Positions 8,906-19,700 are shown, counted from the first letter of the stretch. The stretch is 64,000 bases of DNA from Longimicrobium sp. (GCF_036388275.1 NZ_DASVSF010000065.1:13749-77748); one strand, 5' to 3'. Made by a program: numbers and translations. The notes: generated by a model not told the origin, from the letters alone.

Positions 8906-9044
8906 TGAACCGGCCCGCACACGCCTCTGTGCGGGCCGAAGGATCCGGCTGCGGATACGTACAAGCCCGGGCGCGGCAGCGGTTACCGAAGCCGAGACCT
9001 CGGTTGCCGTGGGGCCCTCACCCGTCCTCGCTTATGCTCGTCCA

Positions 9045-9073
9045 CCCTCTCCCACAAACAGCGTGGGAGAGGG
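9045..9073. repeat. 10-bp hairpin between the two dispersed repeats
   Basis: CCCTCTCCCA (9045-9054) and TGGGAGAGGG (9064-9073) form a perfect 10-bp stem around a 9-nt loop. No T-run follows on either side. It looks like a REP-type palindrome and not a terminator. Confidence 0.6.
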
Positions 9074-9107
9074 GGTACACTTCAGTTGTGGTGGCGTTTC
9101 GACGTGG

Positions 9108-9239
9108 GCCGGCGCATGCCTCGGCCGCCCCCCATCCCCAACCCTTCCCCCGCAAACTGCGCGGGGGAAAGGAGCCAGTATGGTGCACCACCCCGACTGG
9201 GTGCACCCCACAGCCTGTCATCCAGAGGCCCAGGCGCGC
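9108..9239 (+). repeat. Dispersed repeat, copy B
   Basis: Second copy of the unit at 8776-8905, in the same orientation. It overlaps the start of a second element that begins TGTCATCC at 9216. Confidence 0.7.
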
Positions 9240-9318
9240 CAGGGTCCTCAAGATCCCTCGGTCGTCGCGGTCTGCGGTGTCAGGTAGGGCTCACCGTGGC
9301 CGCTCCGTCGGGATGACA
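9216..9318. repeat. About 103-nt element with inverted termini TGTCATCC / GGATGACA
   Basis: The 8-nt ends at 9216-9223 and 9311-9318 are exact reverse complements. The interior contains CAGGCGCGCCAGGGTCCTC and no open frame of interest. Elements with TGTCATCC...GGATGACA ends are widespread small non-coding repeats in several soil phyla. It is non-autonomous if mobile at all. Confidence 0.5.
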
Positions 9319-9476
9319 CCCATGCGGGGGCGCGCCACCCATGCGCAGAGTGCATCCGCAACAGGGTAGTCCGCGAAGGCGGACTTCGTGTGGTTGTTGC
9401 AGCGAATTCATTCGCCCGTGCAGGCCTGGGCTATCCCCCAGCCGGGGCACTTCCACGAAGTGGCCGCAGCCCTCCC

Positions 9477-10643
9477 TCACACCGCGGCGAGCGCCTGCTC
9501 CAGGTCGGCGATCAGGTCCTGCACGTCTTCCACGCCGCAGGAAAGCCGCACCAGGCCGTCGGTGAGGCCCATGGCGTAGCGGCGCTCGCGGGGGATGGAG
9601 GCGTGCGTCATCATCGCCGGATGGCCGATCAGGCTTTCCACCCCGCCCAGCGACTCGGCCAGCGCAAAGATGCGCACGCGGTTCACGAACGCGGCCGCGC
9701 GCTCCAGCGAGCCCATCTCGATGCTGATCATTCCCGTGAACCCGCGCATCTGCCGGCGGGCGAGCTCATACTGCGGGTGCGCGGGAAGGCCGGGGTAGTA
9801 CACCTGCTCCACCTTGGCATGCGCATCCAGCCACTCCGCGACCTGCTGCCCGTTCGCGTTGTGCGCGGCCATGCGCAGGTGAAGCGTCTTGGTGCCGCGC
9901 AGCGCCAGCCAGCAGTCCCACGGCCCGGGCACCGCGCCCGCCGCGTTCTGCAGGAAGCGCAGGCGCTCGTGCAGCTCGTCGCCGCGCACCACGATGATGC
10001 CGCCCACCATGTCGCTGTGCCCGTTGACGTACTTGGTCACCGAGTGCAGCACGATGTCGGCCCCCAGCTCCAGCGGGCGCTGGTTGTACGGCGACGCAAA
10101 GGTGTTGTCGACGCTCAGCAGCGCCCCCGCCGCCTTCGCGATCTCCGCCGCCTCGGCGATGTCGCTCAGCCGCATCATGGGGTTGGTGGGCGTTTCCAGG
10201 TGGATCAGCCGCGTGTTGGGCTTCACCGCCGCGCGCACCGCCGCCGGGTCGCTGCTGTCGACGAAGCTGAACTCGATGCCCAGCCGCGAGATCACCTGGT
10301 TGAACAGCCGATAGGTGCCGCCGTACACCCCCTCGCCGCAGATCACGTGGTCGCCCGCGCTCAGCAGCTTCACCATCGTGTCGGTGGCGGCCAGGCCGGA
10401 CGAAAAGGCGATGCCGTGCGTTCCGCTTTCCAGCGCGGCCACGTTGCGCTCGTACGCCTCGCGCGTGGGGTTGTGGGTGCGCGCGTACTCGTAGCCCAGG
10501 TGGCGCCCCAGCTCGGGCTGCACGTACGTGGACGTCTGGTACACCGGCATCATGATGGCGCCGGTGGTGGGGTCGGGCCGCTGGCCGGCGTGGATGGCGA
10601 TGGTGCCCAGCCCCAGCCCCGCCATGTTCATCTCGTCTTTCAT
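9477..10643 (-). CDS. Cystathionine gamma-synthase/lyase family PLP enzyme
   Basis: A 388-aa Cys/Met-metabolism PLP-dependent enzyme. Landmarks in order: PVYQTSTYVQ, the YARTHNPT motif that contacts the phosphate of the neighbouring subunit, ESGTHGIAFSSGLAA, the ETPTNPMM segment, VDNTFASPYNQRPLELGADI, and SVTKYVNGHSD with the Schiff-base lysine. The C-terminal domain carries SLGGVESLIGHPAMMTHA. Sequence alone does not separate cystathionine gamma-lyase, gamma-synthase and methionine gamma-lyase; overall style favours a gamma-lyase or gamma-synthase. ATG 10643 is taken as start; ATG 10631 is possible. It is divergent from an Lrp/AsnC regulator about 200 nt away, which probably controls it. Confidence 0.85.
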   Translation of the reverse strand: MKDEMNMAGLGLGTIAIHAGQRPDPTTGAIMMPVYQTSTYVQPELGRHLGYEYARTHNPTREAYERNVAALESGTHGIAFSSGLAATDTMVKLLSAGDHVICGEGVYGGTYRLFNQVISRLGIEFSFVDSSDPAAVRAAVKPNTRLIHLETPTNPMMRLSDIAEAAEIAKAAGALLSVDNTFASPYNQRPLELGADIVLHSVTKYVNGHSDMVGGIIVVRGDELHERLRFLQNAAGAVPGPWDCWLALRGTKTLHLRMAAHNANGQQVAEWLDAHAKVEQVYYPGLPAHPQYELARRQMRGFTGMISIEMGSLERAAAFVNRVRIFALAESLGGVESLIGHPAMMTHASIPRERRYAMGLTDGLVRLSCGVEDVQDLIADLEQALAAV

Positions 10644-10839
10644 CGGTCTCGTGATTTCATGTTTTTCAGACGCCCCGGCGGCGCCAACATAGCCCGCGCC
10701 CGAAGCCGGCGGCAACCGCCCGTCACCTCTCCGCGGCCACGGAGCTGATCGTTCGGCGCGGCACGCACTCTGCTGAACGACCGGCCGTTGACGGAGCATT
10801 CTGGCGGAAGTATCGTCAGTGCAGAAGGAGAACGCAAGA

Positions 10840-11310
10840 ATGATAGACGACATCGACCGGCAGATCCTGGCCATTCTCCAGGACAACGCCCGCATCTCCA
10901 ACGCCGAGATCGCGCGGCAGGTGGGGATGGCGCCTTCGGCCATCCTGGAGCGCATCCGCAAGCTGGAGGAGCGCGGGGTGATCGAGGGCTACACGGCCCG
11001 CATCAACCCCGAGGCCCTGGGGCTGAAGCTGACGGCGTACGTGTTCGTGCGGGCCGACGAACGCGCCGGCGCCATCACCACCGCCGAGCGGCTGGCGCAG
11101 ATCCCCGAGGTGCTGGAGGTGCACCACGTGGCGGGCGAGGACTGCTTTCTCACCAAGCTTCGCGTGGCGGGAACGCGCGAGCTGGGCGAGCTGCTGCGCG
11201 AGCGGTTCGGCGCCATCGACACCATCCGCTCCACCCGCTCCACCATCGTGATGGACACGGTGAAGGAGACCACGGCCATCCATCCGCCTCGCGCGGGAGG
11301 GTCCGCATGA
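10840..11310 (+). CDS. Lrp/AsnC family transcriptional regulator
   Basis: A 156-aa regulator. Residues 1-60 form the helix-turn-helix domain: DDIDRQILAILQDNARISNAEIARQ as helix 1-2, then VGMAPSAILERIRKLEERGVI as recognition helix. The rest is the RAM ligand-binding domain, with GLKLTAYVFVRA, VLEVHHVAGEDCFLTKLRV and STRSTIVMDTVKE. Such proteins sense amino acids and often regulate the divergent gene, here the Cys/Met enzyme. A GTG at 10819 extends the frame, but AAGGAG at 10825-10830 fits ATG 10840. The stop overlaps the exporter start (ATGA), so the two are coupled. Confidence 0.9.
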   Translation: MIDDIDRQILAILQDNARISNAEIARQVGMAPSAILERIRKLEERGVIEGYTARINPEALGLKLTAYVFVRADERAGAITTAERLAQIPEVLEVHHVAGEDCFLTKLRVAGTRELGELLRERFGAIDTIRSTRSTIVMDTVKETTAIHPPRAGGSA

Positions 11311-12293
11311 GCGAGTCCCGGGCTCCCGCGATGGGGCGGGTGATCGCGGCGTTCGCCGCCGTGTACCTGCTGTGGGGCAGCACCTACCTGGCCATCCGCT
11401 TCGCCATCGAGACGCTTCCCCCGCTCCTGATGGCGGGGGTCCGATTCCTGCTTGCGGGCGCGGTGCTGTACGCGTTCATGCGTTTGCGCGGGGAGCCCGC
11501 GCCCACGCGGCGGCACTGGAAGAGCGCCGCCCTGATCGGTGCCCTGCTGCTGGTGGGCGGCAACGGCGGGGTGACGCTGGCGGAGCGCACGGTGCCCTCA
11601 GGGGTGGCGGCGCTGCTGGTGGCGATGGTGCCGCTGTGGATGGTGCTGCTGGAGTGGCTTCGCCCCGGCGGCACGCGGCCCACGGGGCGGGTGGCGGTGG
11701 GGCTGGCCGTGGGCTTCGCGGGGATGGTGATCCTGGTGGGCCCGTCGCAGCTGGCCGGCGCCGGCGCCGTGGATTTCGGCGGGGCGGCGCTGGTGCTGTG
11801 CGGCTCGCTGGCCTGGTCCATCGGCTCCATCTACGCCCGCCGGGCGACGCTCCCGGCCAACGCGTTCGTCGCGACGGGGATGGAAATGCTGTGCGGGGGC
11901 GTGCTGCTGCTGGTGGCGGGCGCCGCGCGGGGCGAGCTGGCGGGGCTGGATCCCGCGGCGTTCACCGGACGGTCGCTGGCGGCCCTCGCCTACCTGGTGG
12001 TGTTCGGCTCGCTGGTGGGCTTCACCGCGTACATCTGGCTGCTGGGCGTCAGCACGCCGGCGCGCGTGTCGACCTACGCCTACGTGAACCCGGTGGTGGC
12101 CGTGTTCCTGGGATGGGCGATGGCGGGCGAGGCGGTGACGGCGCGGGTGCTGATCGCCGCGGCGGTGATCGTGGCGGCGGTGGCGGTGATCACCACCGGC
12201 CCTCGGCCGCGGGCCGAGCCGGGAGCGCTGGCCGGGGCGGCGGGCCCGCCGGGCTCGAAGGCCCGTTCCAGGCGCCGCCGCCAGGCTGCTTGA
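11307..12293 (+). CDS. EamA/DMT family exporter
   Basis: A 328-aa inner-membrane transporter of the drug/metabolite transporter superfamily. There are about ten hydrophobic helices in two EamA repeats; each repeat carries a conserved patch (YLLWGSTYLAIRFAIETLPP in the first, SLAWSIGSIYARRA in the second). The VSTYAYVNPVVAVFLGW stretch near the end is characteristic. The C-terminus is an Arg-rich cytoplasmic tail. It starts inside the stop of the Lrp gene. By context it may export an amino acid or thiol related to the Cys/Met enzyme, as YedA-like and RhtA-like members do, but the substrate is inferred. Confidence 0.87.
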   Translation: MSESRAPAMGRVIAAFAAVYLLWGSTYLAIRFAIETLPPLLMAGVRFLLAGAVLYAFMRLRGEPAPTRRHWKSAALIGALLLVGGNGGVTLAERTVPSGVAALLVAMVPLWMVLLEWLRPGGTRPTGRVAVGLAVGFAGMVILVGPSQLAGAGAVDFGGAALVLCGSLAWSIGSIYARRATLPANAFVATGMEMLCGGVLLLVAGAARGELAGLDPAAFTGRSLAALAYLVVFGSLVGFTAYIWLLGVSTPARVSTYAYVNPVVAVFLGWAMAGEAVTARVLIAAAVIVAAVAVITTGPRPRAEPGALAGAAGPPGSKARSRRRRQAA

Positions 12294-12373
12294 CGGCTTG
12301 TTTCGCGGGCGTGACATTGGCGCCCCCGCCGGGGTCCCCCGGCGATCCGACGTACCGCAAACCCGGGCTGCCC

Positions 12374-13741
12374 GTGATCGATACCTCCAACCTGATGGTG
12401 AGCGTCTCCGGCGTGCGGGGGCGCGTGGCCGAGGGATTGACGCCCGAAGTGATCGCCCGCTTCGCGGCGGCGTTCGGCGCCTACGCCATCAAGCGCGGCC
12501 CCGGCAAGACGGTGGTGCTGGGCCGCGACTCGCGCGTGTCGGGCCCCATGTTCGCGCGGGCGGCCACGGCGGGGCTGCAGTCCGTGGGGTGCGACGTGGT
12601 GGACGTGGGCATCGCGCCCACCCCCACGGTGCAGCTGGCGGTGGAGGACCTGAAGGCGGCCGGCGGGCTGGCGGTGACGGCCAGCCACAACCCCATCGAG
12701 TGGAACGCGCTGAAGTTCATCGGCCCCTCGGGGATGTTCCTGGACGCCGACGAGGGCGCCGAGATGCGCGCCTTCCTGGAGGGCGACATCCCCCGGGCCA
12801 TCTGGAGCGACCTGGGCGGCTTCAGCCAGGACGAGGGCGCCGTAGAGCGCCACCTGCAGCGCATCCTGGCCATCCCGTTCGTGGACGTGGACCTCATCCG
12901 GGCGAAGAAGTTCCACGTGGCGCTGGACTGCGTGCGCGGCGCGGGCGGCCGGATCTTTCCGCAGCTGCTGGAGGCGCTGGGGTGCCGGGTGAGCGCCATC
13001 CACATGGAAACGGACGGCCTCTTTCCGCGCGAGCCGGAGCCCGTGGCCGAGAACCTGGGCGAGCTGGAGGCGCTGGTACGGTCCAGCGGCGCCGACCTGG
13101 GGCTGGCGACGGACCCCGACGTCGACCGGCTGTCGCTGGTGTCGGGGGAGGGAAGGGCCATCGGCGAGGACTACACGCTGGCGCTGGCCTCCATGCTGGT
13201 GCTGCGCCATCGCCCGGGACCGCTGGTGACCAACCTGTCCACCAGCCGGGTGATGGACGACGTGGCCGAGCGCGCGGGGGTGCCTCTCGTCCGCGCGGCG
13301 GTGGGCGAGATCAACGTGGCGCGGCGGATGCAAGCGGAGAACGCCACCATCGGCGGCGAGGGCAACGGCGGGGTGATCCTTCCCGACGTGCACCTGACGC
13401 GCGACGCGCCCGTGGCCGCTGCGCTGGTGCTTCAGCTGCTGGCCGAAACGGGCAAGCCCCTTCACGAGCTGGCGGCGGAGATCGGGCGGTACGAGATCGT
13501 CAAGGAAAAGGTGCCGCGCCCCTCGCAGCCTCTGGACGCCGTCTACGACGCGCTGGCGGCCCGCTTTCCCGAGGCGCACGCCGACCGGCAGGACGGGCTG
13601 CGGCTTTCGTGGGCGGCGGAAAAGCGCTGGGCCCACCTGCGCCCCTCGGGGACGGAGCCCATCGTGCGCATCATCTGCGAGGCGCCCACGCGGGCAGATG
13701 CCTCGGCGCTGGTGGAAACGCTGCGGGCGGCGCTTCCCTGA
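12374..13741 (+). CDS. glmM: Phosphoglucosamine mutase (GlmM-type)
   Basis: A 455-aa alpha-D-phosphohexomutase. The N-terminal SVSGVRGRVAEGLTPE stretch is followed by the catalytic phosphoserine loop TASHNP, with Ser104 as phospho-acceptor. The Mg-binding loop is DPDVDRL, the sugar-binding loop GEGNGG, and the C-terminal phosphate-binding loop RPSGTEPIVRI. It interconverts glucosamine-6-phosphate and glucosamine-1-phosphate for UDP-GlcNAc. glmS follows directly, which supports this over a phosphomannomutase. The frame extends far upstream through the exporter. GTG 12374 gives normal length; ATG 12395 (MVSVSGVRG) is the alternative, and neither has a good ribosome-binding site. Confidence 0.85.
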   Translation: MIDTSNLMVSVSGVRGRVAEGLTPEVIARFAAAFGAYAIKRGPGKTVVLGRDSRVSGPMFARAATAGLQSVGCDVVDVGIAPTPTVQLAVEDLKAAGGLAVTASHNPIEWNALKFIGPSGMFLDADEGAEMRAFLEGDIPRAIWSDLGGFSQDEGAVERHLQRILAIPFVDVDLIRAKKFHVALDCVRGAGGRIFPQLLEALGCRVSAIHMETDGLFPREPEPVAENLGELEALVRSSGADLGLATDPDVDRLSLVSGEGRAIGEDYTLALASMLVLRHRPGPLVTNLSTSRVMDDVAERAGVPLVRAAVGEINVARRMQAENATIGGEGNGGVILPDVHLTRDAPVAAALVLQLLAETGKPLHELAAEIGRYEIVKEKVPRPSQPLDAVYDALAARFPEAHADRQDGLRLSWAAEKRWAHLRPSGTEPIVRIICEAPTRADASALVETLRAALP

Positions 13742-13860
13742 ACGGCGGGTCACGACGGTAACAACGGTAACGAAGGCCGGGGCGGTAGCGTCGGGCGGTG
13801 GCGAATGATCGTCAGGCCGGCGGATCCCGATCCCGAAATCACACACGCGATCGAAGAGCC

Positions 13861-15714
<1,854 letters not shown>

Positions 15715-16022
15715 CGCCTCGGCAACGAAGAACTGGAACCAAGGGCCGGAACCCGGTGGTACGAAGGGGGCGGGCAGGCAGCGGACACGTGCCTGCCCGC
15801 TTACGCGTGTGACCTCCCACATCCGCTGCGCAGGGCTCAACCCGGGCGAAACGCGGTGTCGCCGGAGCGCACCGGGCACTTACGTTCCGCGCGCAGCGCC
15901 GGGGCTCGTCAGCTCGCTCCGGGTGCTCCGTCCGCTCGCGATCGTGAAGGCCCAGCCAGCGCCCGTGCCGCCTCGTTCATCCCGCCCGTCCCGGGCTCCA
16001 CCTGGACCTCCCTGCACCTCTC
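15715..16022. other. Intergenic region after glmS
   Basis: About 308 nt without a supportable gene. It contains the hairpin at 15770-15800. No transposon end or transposase is visible, although the site downstream of glmS is a classical Tn7 target. Confidence 0.6.
15770..15802 (+). terminator. Probable terminator of glmM-glmS
   Basis: GCGGGCAGGCA (15770-15780) pairs perfectly with TGCCTGCCCGC (15790-15800), an 11-bp stem with a 9-nt loop. Only two T residues follow, so termination strength is uncertain. Confidence 0.6.
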
Positions 16023-16937
16023 ATGCAAGCATCGACCGAGGGCCAGCGCGCCTCCATTTCCTTCGCCGGGTGGCGCCCGTTCGTACTGGTGCTGGGCGGA
16101 TGGAGTACCGTGGGCGTGCTTTACCTGGTGCAACAGGCGCTCGCGACGGGGCTGAGCGGGCCCATGGTGTTCCGGCGGCTCCTGGGGCCCTACACCGCCG
16201 CCGTCCTGACCCCGGCGGTGGTGTACCTGGCGCGCCGGTTTCCACTGGGAACCGGCCGCACCGGCCGAAACCTGGCGATTCACGCAGCGGCCGGTGCCTC
16301 GATCAGCGTGGGCGCGCTCAGCATCATCTACCTGCTCGACGTGGCGGTGGGAGCCCTGGAACCGATTCCTCTCTCGCGGTGGCTGGCATCCACGTTTCAC
16401 GAGGGACTCACGAACTACGTCGTAATCGTGGGCGCGGCACACCTGCTGGACGCCCGCCGGCTTTCCAGCGCGCACGCGGCGCGCGCTCACCAGGCGGAGT
16501 CGCTTCGCGAGGAGTGGGCTGCGCGGCTGCGGGCACGGTTCAGGGCGGCGCTGCGACGCGCCCGGAAGCGCCAGGCCAGGGCACTGGCGGCGCGGCCGTC
16601 GCCTGCCGGGCACCTGATGCTGAAGCTTGCGGACCGCGCCATCTTCGTGTCACCCGCCGAGGTACGCTGGATCCAGGCCGACGGCCATTACGTCCTCGTC
16701 CATACCACCGGGGGGCAGACGCACATGGTCCGTGAGACCCTGCGGGGCATGGAGGGGCGGCTGGGTCCCGCCGGGTTCGTTCGCATACACAGGTCTACGC
16801 TGGTGAACCTGGAGCAGGTGCGGGAACTGCGCCCCTGGTTCGCCGGCGACTCGCTCGTGCTGCTGCGCGACGGTACGGAGCTGCGAATGAGCAGGCGGTA
16901 TGGAGAACGGCTGCACCGGGTGCTCGGCAGCGCCTGA
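16023..16937 (+). CDS. Membrane-anchored LytTR transcription regulator
   Basis: A 304-aa protein. Residues 15-150 hold four hydrophobic helices (FVLVLGGWSTVGVLYLV; LLGPYTAAVLTPAVVYLA; AAAGASISVGALSIIYLL; NYVVIVGAAHLL), resembling the membrane part of LytS/YehU-like sensors. A highly basic linker of about 45 residues follows. Residues 205-300 are a LytTR DNA-binding domain: IFVSPAEVRWIQADGHYVLV, MVRETLRGMEGRL, FVRIHRSTLVNLEQV and LRDGTELRMSRRY. Such proteins couple a membrane signal to promoter binding without a separate kinase. It may control the serine hydrolase downstream; that link is inferred from position only. Confidence 0.85.
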   Translation: MQASTEGQRASISFAGWRPFVLVLGGWSTVGVLYLVQQALATGLSGPMVFRRLLGPYTAAVLTPAVVYLARRFPLGTGRTGRNLAIHAAAGASISVGALSIIYLLDVAVGALEPIPLSRWLASTFHEGLTNYVVIVGAAHLLDARRLSSAHAARAHQAESLREEWAARLRARFRAALRRARKRQARALAARPSPAGHLMLKLADRAIFVSPAEVRWIQADGHYVLVHTTGGQTHMVRETLRGMEGRLGPAGFVRIHRSTLVNLEQVRELRPWFAGDSLVLLRDGTELRMSRRYGERLHRVLGSA

Positions 16938-17098
16938 AAGCCGCCGCTTGCGCCAGGCTCCAGGCCGCTCGCGCCGTTGCGGCCGCCGGTAGCGCCGCAG
17001 GCGTTGTTCGTCCGCGGTGCACACCGCGAAGTTTAGGGGCAGGGCCTTCGAAAATTTTCGGGGTCCCGTCCCGTCAACGACGCGCACCGGTACCAGAG

Positions 17099-18892
17099 AT
17101 GCTCCGCTCTCCAGATTCCCGATCCCGTTCGATCGCCATCCTCGGGGCGGGTGCGCTCGCCGGTCTGATGGCATCCGCCGCCTGCGCCCCCGGAGCGGCC
17201 ACTCGGCCCCGCTTCGCGCCCTCCTCCCCCACCGCGCTCGAGGCGGCTCTCGACTCGGTGATCATCGACGAGATGTCGCGATCGCACATCCCCGGCGCGG
17301 TCGTCGTCGTGGTGCGCGGCGGCGAGGTGTATCTCAGCAAGGGCTACGGGTACGCCGACCTGCGGGACAGCGTTCCCGTGGATCCTGAGCAAACGATTTT
17401 CCGCATCGGGTCCATCTCGAAGGTGTTCACGGCGACCGCGCTGGTGCAGCTGGCCGACCGCGGACGCCTTCGCCTGGACGAGGACGTGAACGCCTACCTG
17501 CCCGGATGGAAGGTCCCGGCGCCGCACGGCCGCCCCGTGACCTCCGAGCACCTGCTCGGCCATACGGCCGGCTTCGACGAGATCAACCCAGGCCGCAAGG
17601 CAGCCCGCCCCCAGGACGTTCTTCCCCTCTCGCAGTTCCTGCGAGAACGACTGGTGCCGCGTTTTGCGCCAGGCGAGCACATCAGCTACTCCACCTACGG
17701 CATCGCCCTGGCGGGGCACCTGGTCGAGCAGGTATCCGGCGACAGGCTGTCCGCCTACATGGAGCGGGAGATATTCACGCCGCTCGAGATGCACAGGAGC
17801 AGCGTAGGCCTGGTGCCGGAAGCGCTACGCGCGGACGCGGCCGTGGGATACGCCTACGGCCCCGGCGGGTACGCCCCTGAAGAGTGGGAGCACTTTCACA
17901 CGTATCCTGCCTCGGACGTGAACGCTACCGCGGCCGACATGGCGAAGTTCATGATCGCCCACCTCCAGGGCGGGCGGTATGGCCGCGGACGCATCCTCTC
18001 GGAGTCGGCCGCGGCCCGGATGCACCGCACCCACGCCCGCAACCATCCGCGGCTGCTCGGAACCGCGTACGGCTTCTTCGAGGGGCGCCTGAACGGGCAC
18101 CCGGCCATCTGGCATTCCGGCAGCATGAACGGCTATGCCGCCAGCATGTGGCTGTGGCCGGAGCAGGGCACGGGCGTGTTCATCGCGGCAAACCGCGAGG
18201 TCGCCAGCCTGGAGCAGCGAGTGGTGCGCCGGGTCGCCGCGCGGATGCTGCCGCGGGTGGACGGGCTGGAGACGGAGGACACCCCCTGGACCCGGCCGCG
18301 GGTGCGCGACGACATGGGCCGGTTCGCCGGCCGCTACCGCTGGGACGCATGGTGCCATAGCTGCACCGGTGAACGGGGCTACGTCCCACGGACGCTGGAG
18401 GTCACGGTTTCCGACGACAGCACGATCGCGTTCTGGGGGGGTGAGTGGGGGCAGGTGGAACCGCTGCTGTTCCGGCTGATGAACGGGCAACTGGACTACG
18501 GTGAGATGTACGTGGCCTTCCGCGCCGATTCCGCCGGGCGGATCGTGGCGATGGATAACGGCCCCTTTCGGCACGAGCGAGTGGAGGACGCGGGCGTCGC
18601 CGCCCGCCCGAGCGGGGACGTGCAGGTGGACGAGCGGGTCCTCGCCGCCTACACAGGGAGGTACAGGCTGCCCGACGGACTCGTGGTCACCGTCACTCGG
18701 GAGGGAGGCACGCTCTTCGGTGAAGCCCCCGGGTTGAGCCGGCTGGTGCTGCGGGCGCGGACGCCCACTGTGTTCACGGCCACGGAACTGGATGCGGAAC
18801 TGATCTTTTCCGCGAACGCCGGCCAGCACGCATCGCAGTTTCTGCTTCGGCGGCCCGGGCAGCCGGACGTCGTGGCACACCGCATCGAATGA
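17099..18892 (+). CDS. Beta-lactamase-family serine hydrolase, exported
   Basis: A 597-aa class C beta-lactamase/penicillin-binding-protein-like hydrolase. The N-terminus has a basic start and a hydrophobic run ending SAACAPGA, a signal peptide with a poor lipobox. The SxxK nucleophile motif is GSISK with Ser105 and Lys108. The YxN position reads Tyr197-Ser-Thr. The third motif is HSGSMNG, where KTG would stand in a true beta-lactamase. Residues 400-597 are two beta-rich C-terminal segments of the kind seen in peptidase and esterase members. Likely a periplasmic D-aminopeptidase, esterase or transpeptidase-like enzyme, probably not antibiotic resistance. Four nucleotides after its stop the detached glmS tract begins. 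Confidence 0.85.
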   Translation: MLRSPDSRSRSIAILGAGALAGLMASAACAPGAATRPRFAPSSPTALEAALDSVIIDEMSRSHIPGAVVVVVRGGEVYLSKGYGYADLRDSVPVDPEQTIFRIGSISKVFTATALVQLADRGRLRLDEDVNAYLPGWKVPAPHGRPVTSEHLLGHTAGFDEINPGRKAARPQDVLPLSQFLRERLVPRFAPGEHISYSTYGIALAGHLVEQVSGDRLSAYMEREIFTPLEMHRSSVGLVPEALRADAAVGYAYGPGGYAPEEWEHFHTYPASDVNATAADMAKFMIAHLQGGRYGRGRILSESAAARMHRTHARNHPRLLGTAYGFFEGRLNGHPAIWHSGSMNGYAASMWLWPEQGTGVFIAANREVASLEQRVVRRVAARMLPRVDGLETEDTPWTRPRVRDDMGRFAGRYRWDAWCHSCTGERGYVPRTLEVTVSDDSTIAFWGGEWGQVEPLLFRLMNGQLDYGEMYVAFRADSAGRIVAMDNGPFRHERVEDAGVAARPSGDVQVDERVLAAYTGRYRLPDGLVVTVTREGGTLFGEAPGLSRLVLRARTPTVFTATELDAELIFSANAGQHASQFLLRRPGQPDVVAHRIE

Positions 18893-18896
18893 CCAG

Positions 18897-19007
18897 CCCA
18901 TCCTGGCCAGCGTGCCGCTGCAGCTGCTGGCGTACCCCATCGCCGTGCTGCGCGGCACCAACGTGGACCAGCCGCGGAACCTGGCGAAGAGCGTCACCGT
19001 GGAGTAG
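18897..19007 (+). pseudogene. Detached copy of the glmS 3' end (111 bp)
   Basis: Matches 15604-15714, the last 36 codons and stop of glmS, with six differences by manual alignment. Most are third-position changes; one turns LAYHIAV into LAYPIAV. The reading frame and the TAG stop are intact, but there is no start or upstream glmS sequence. It is in the same orientation as glmS and begins right after the serine hydrolase stop. Mostly synonymous divergence suggests the donor was a functional glmS. Confidence 0.85.
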
Positions 19008-19040
19008 GGGACGCACGGGGAAGCCGACCGCGATTGTTAA

Positions 19041-19118
19041 AGTCGGCTACTCCGAAATAGACTCGGCTACCGCGAAATAAAGTCGGCTACTCGGAAATAA
19101 ACTCGGCTACTCGCGAAG
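19041..19118 (+). repeat. Four tandem 20-nt repeats
   Basis: Units at 19041-19060, 19061-19080, 19081-19100 and a shortened one at 19101-19118, of the form A(G/C)TCGGCTACTCGGAAATAA. The same unit recurs at 38690-38747. Because 20 is not a multiple of three, the TAA/TAG triplets fall in different forward frames. Each array ends in the GCCGCC hairpin. Confidence 0.85.
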
Positions 19119-19148
19119 ACGCCGCCGCTCGGAAGAGTGGCGGCGTCT
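19117..19148. terminator. GCCGCC hairpin, copy 1
   Basis: AGACGCCGCC (19117-19126) pairs with GGCGGCGTCT (19139-19148). It is followed by CGCACTTGTGGGG. Related hairpins stand at 38745, 56677 and 58037. A terminator role is plausible but there is no T-run. Confidence 0.6.
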
Positions 19149-19490
19149 CGCACTTGTGGGGGCTAAATGCCTGGTGCGGCACTCAGGGGTGTTCTCGCCC
19201 CCGGGACGCGCGAGCCCCCCTCGCAGCTTGTACCACGCCGGCGGGCCGTGCCGCTGGCGCCACTCCCAGGCTGATCCCGGTGAGAAACCTCTGCAGGTCA
19301 GCGGCGCTTACGCCCTGAGTCTTCAGCGACGGTGGTTCCGGTGCGTGTTCATTTCTGCGTAGACCGTTGCATGGACGCATCGAATTCCCGGGCCGAAGCT
19401 GGGCGGGGGTGTTCTGTACATGTGTGTAGAAGAGGAGGGCGGTCTCATGGAATCAGCGCGGACTCGCCCGGTTCTGCGCTGTCCGTGAAA
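19149..19490. other. Intergenic region without a clear gene
   Basis: About 340 nt downstream of the sigma-like operon. A minus-strand frame at 19183-19380 contains GVSAADLQRFLTGISLG, which faintly resembles a helix-turn-helix remnant, but there is no ribosome-binding site and I do not call it a gene. Confidence 0.5.
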
Positions 19491-19700
19491 TCAACTGGCG
19501 GTTGAGGTGCGGGGCTCCCGTGCCGCACTGCGCTCCTCCTCCTGTTCCCGCAACCCCTTGGTCGCCTCGGCGAACACGCCGAAGTCTGCGTCCGGCAGGG
19601 CGGCAAGTTCAGCGATGGCGGCTGCGCGTTCAGGACCGCGCAGCCGCCCGTCCAGAAGGGCGGCCAAGCGGTCAGCGTCCACGCGTGGCTTCTCTTTCAC
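19491..19700 (-). CDS. Small anti-sigma-like protein
   Basis: A 69-aa protein starting at GTG 19700, overlapping the end of the sigma-like gene by 29 nt. It reads VKEKPRVDADRLAALLDGRL and then a GPERAAAIAELA helix and a charged C-terminal helix rich in Glu, Gln and Arg. The pattern of D-x-LAALLDGRL, a PERA helix and a short second helix resembles zinc-finger anti-sigma domains. The Cys and His ligands are absent: the usual HLxxCxxC position reads LAALPDAD. It may bind the sigma-like protein encoded just upstream. Function is inferred from shape and context only. Confidence 0.55.
   Translation of the reverse strand: MKEKPRVDADRLAALLDGRLRGPERAAAIAELAALPDADFGVFAEATKGLREQEEERSAAREPRTSTAS

Noticed and set aside
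17099..18892. Antibiotic-resistance beta-lactamase
   Set aside because: The third active-site motif is HSG rather than KTG, and the protein has a long extra C-terminal part, as in esterase or peptidase relatives.
15715..19007. A present-day Tn7 insertion downstream of glmS
   Set aside because: No TnsABCD, TniQ or transposon ends are visible. Tn7 also does not duplicate the glmS coding end, so only an island-at-glmS history remains as a hypothesis.
19041..19118. CRISPR array
   Set aside because: The 20-nt units are contiguous tandem repeats with no unique spacers, and no cas gene is nearby.
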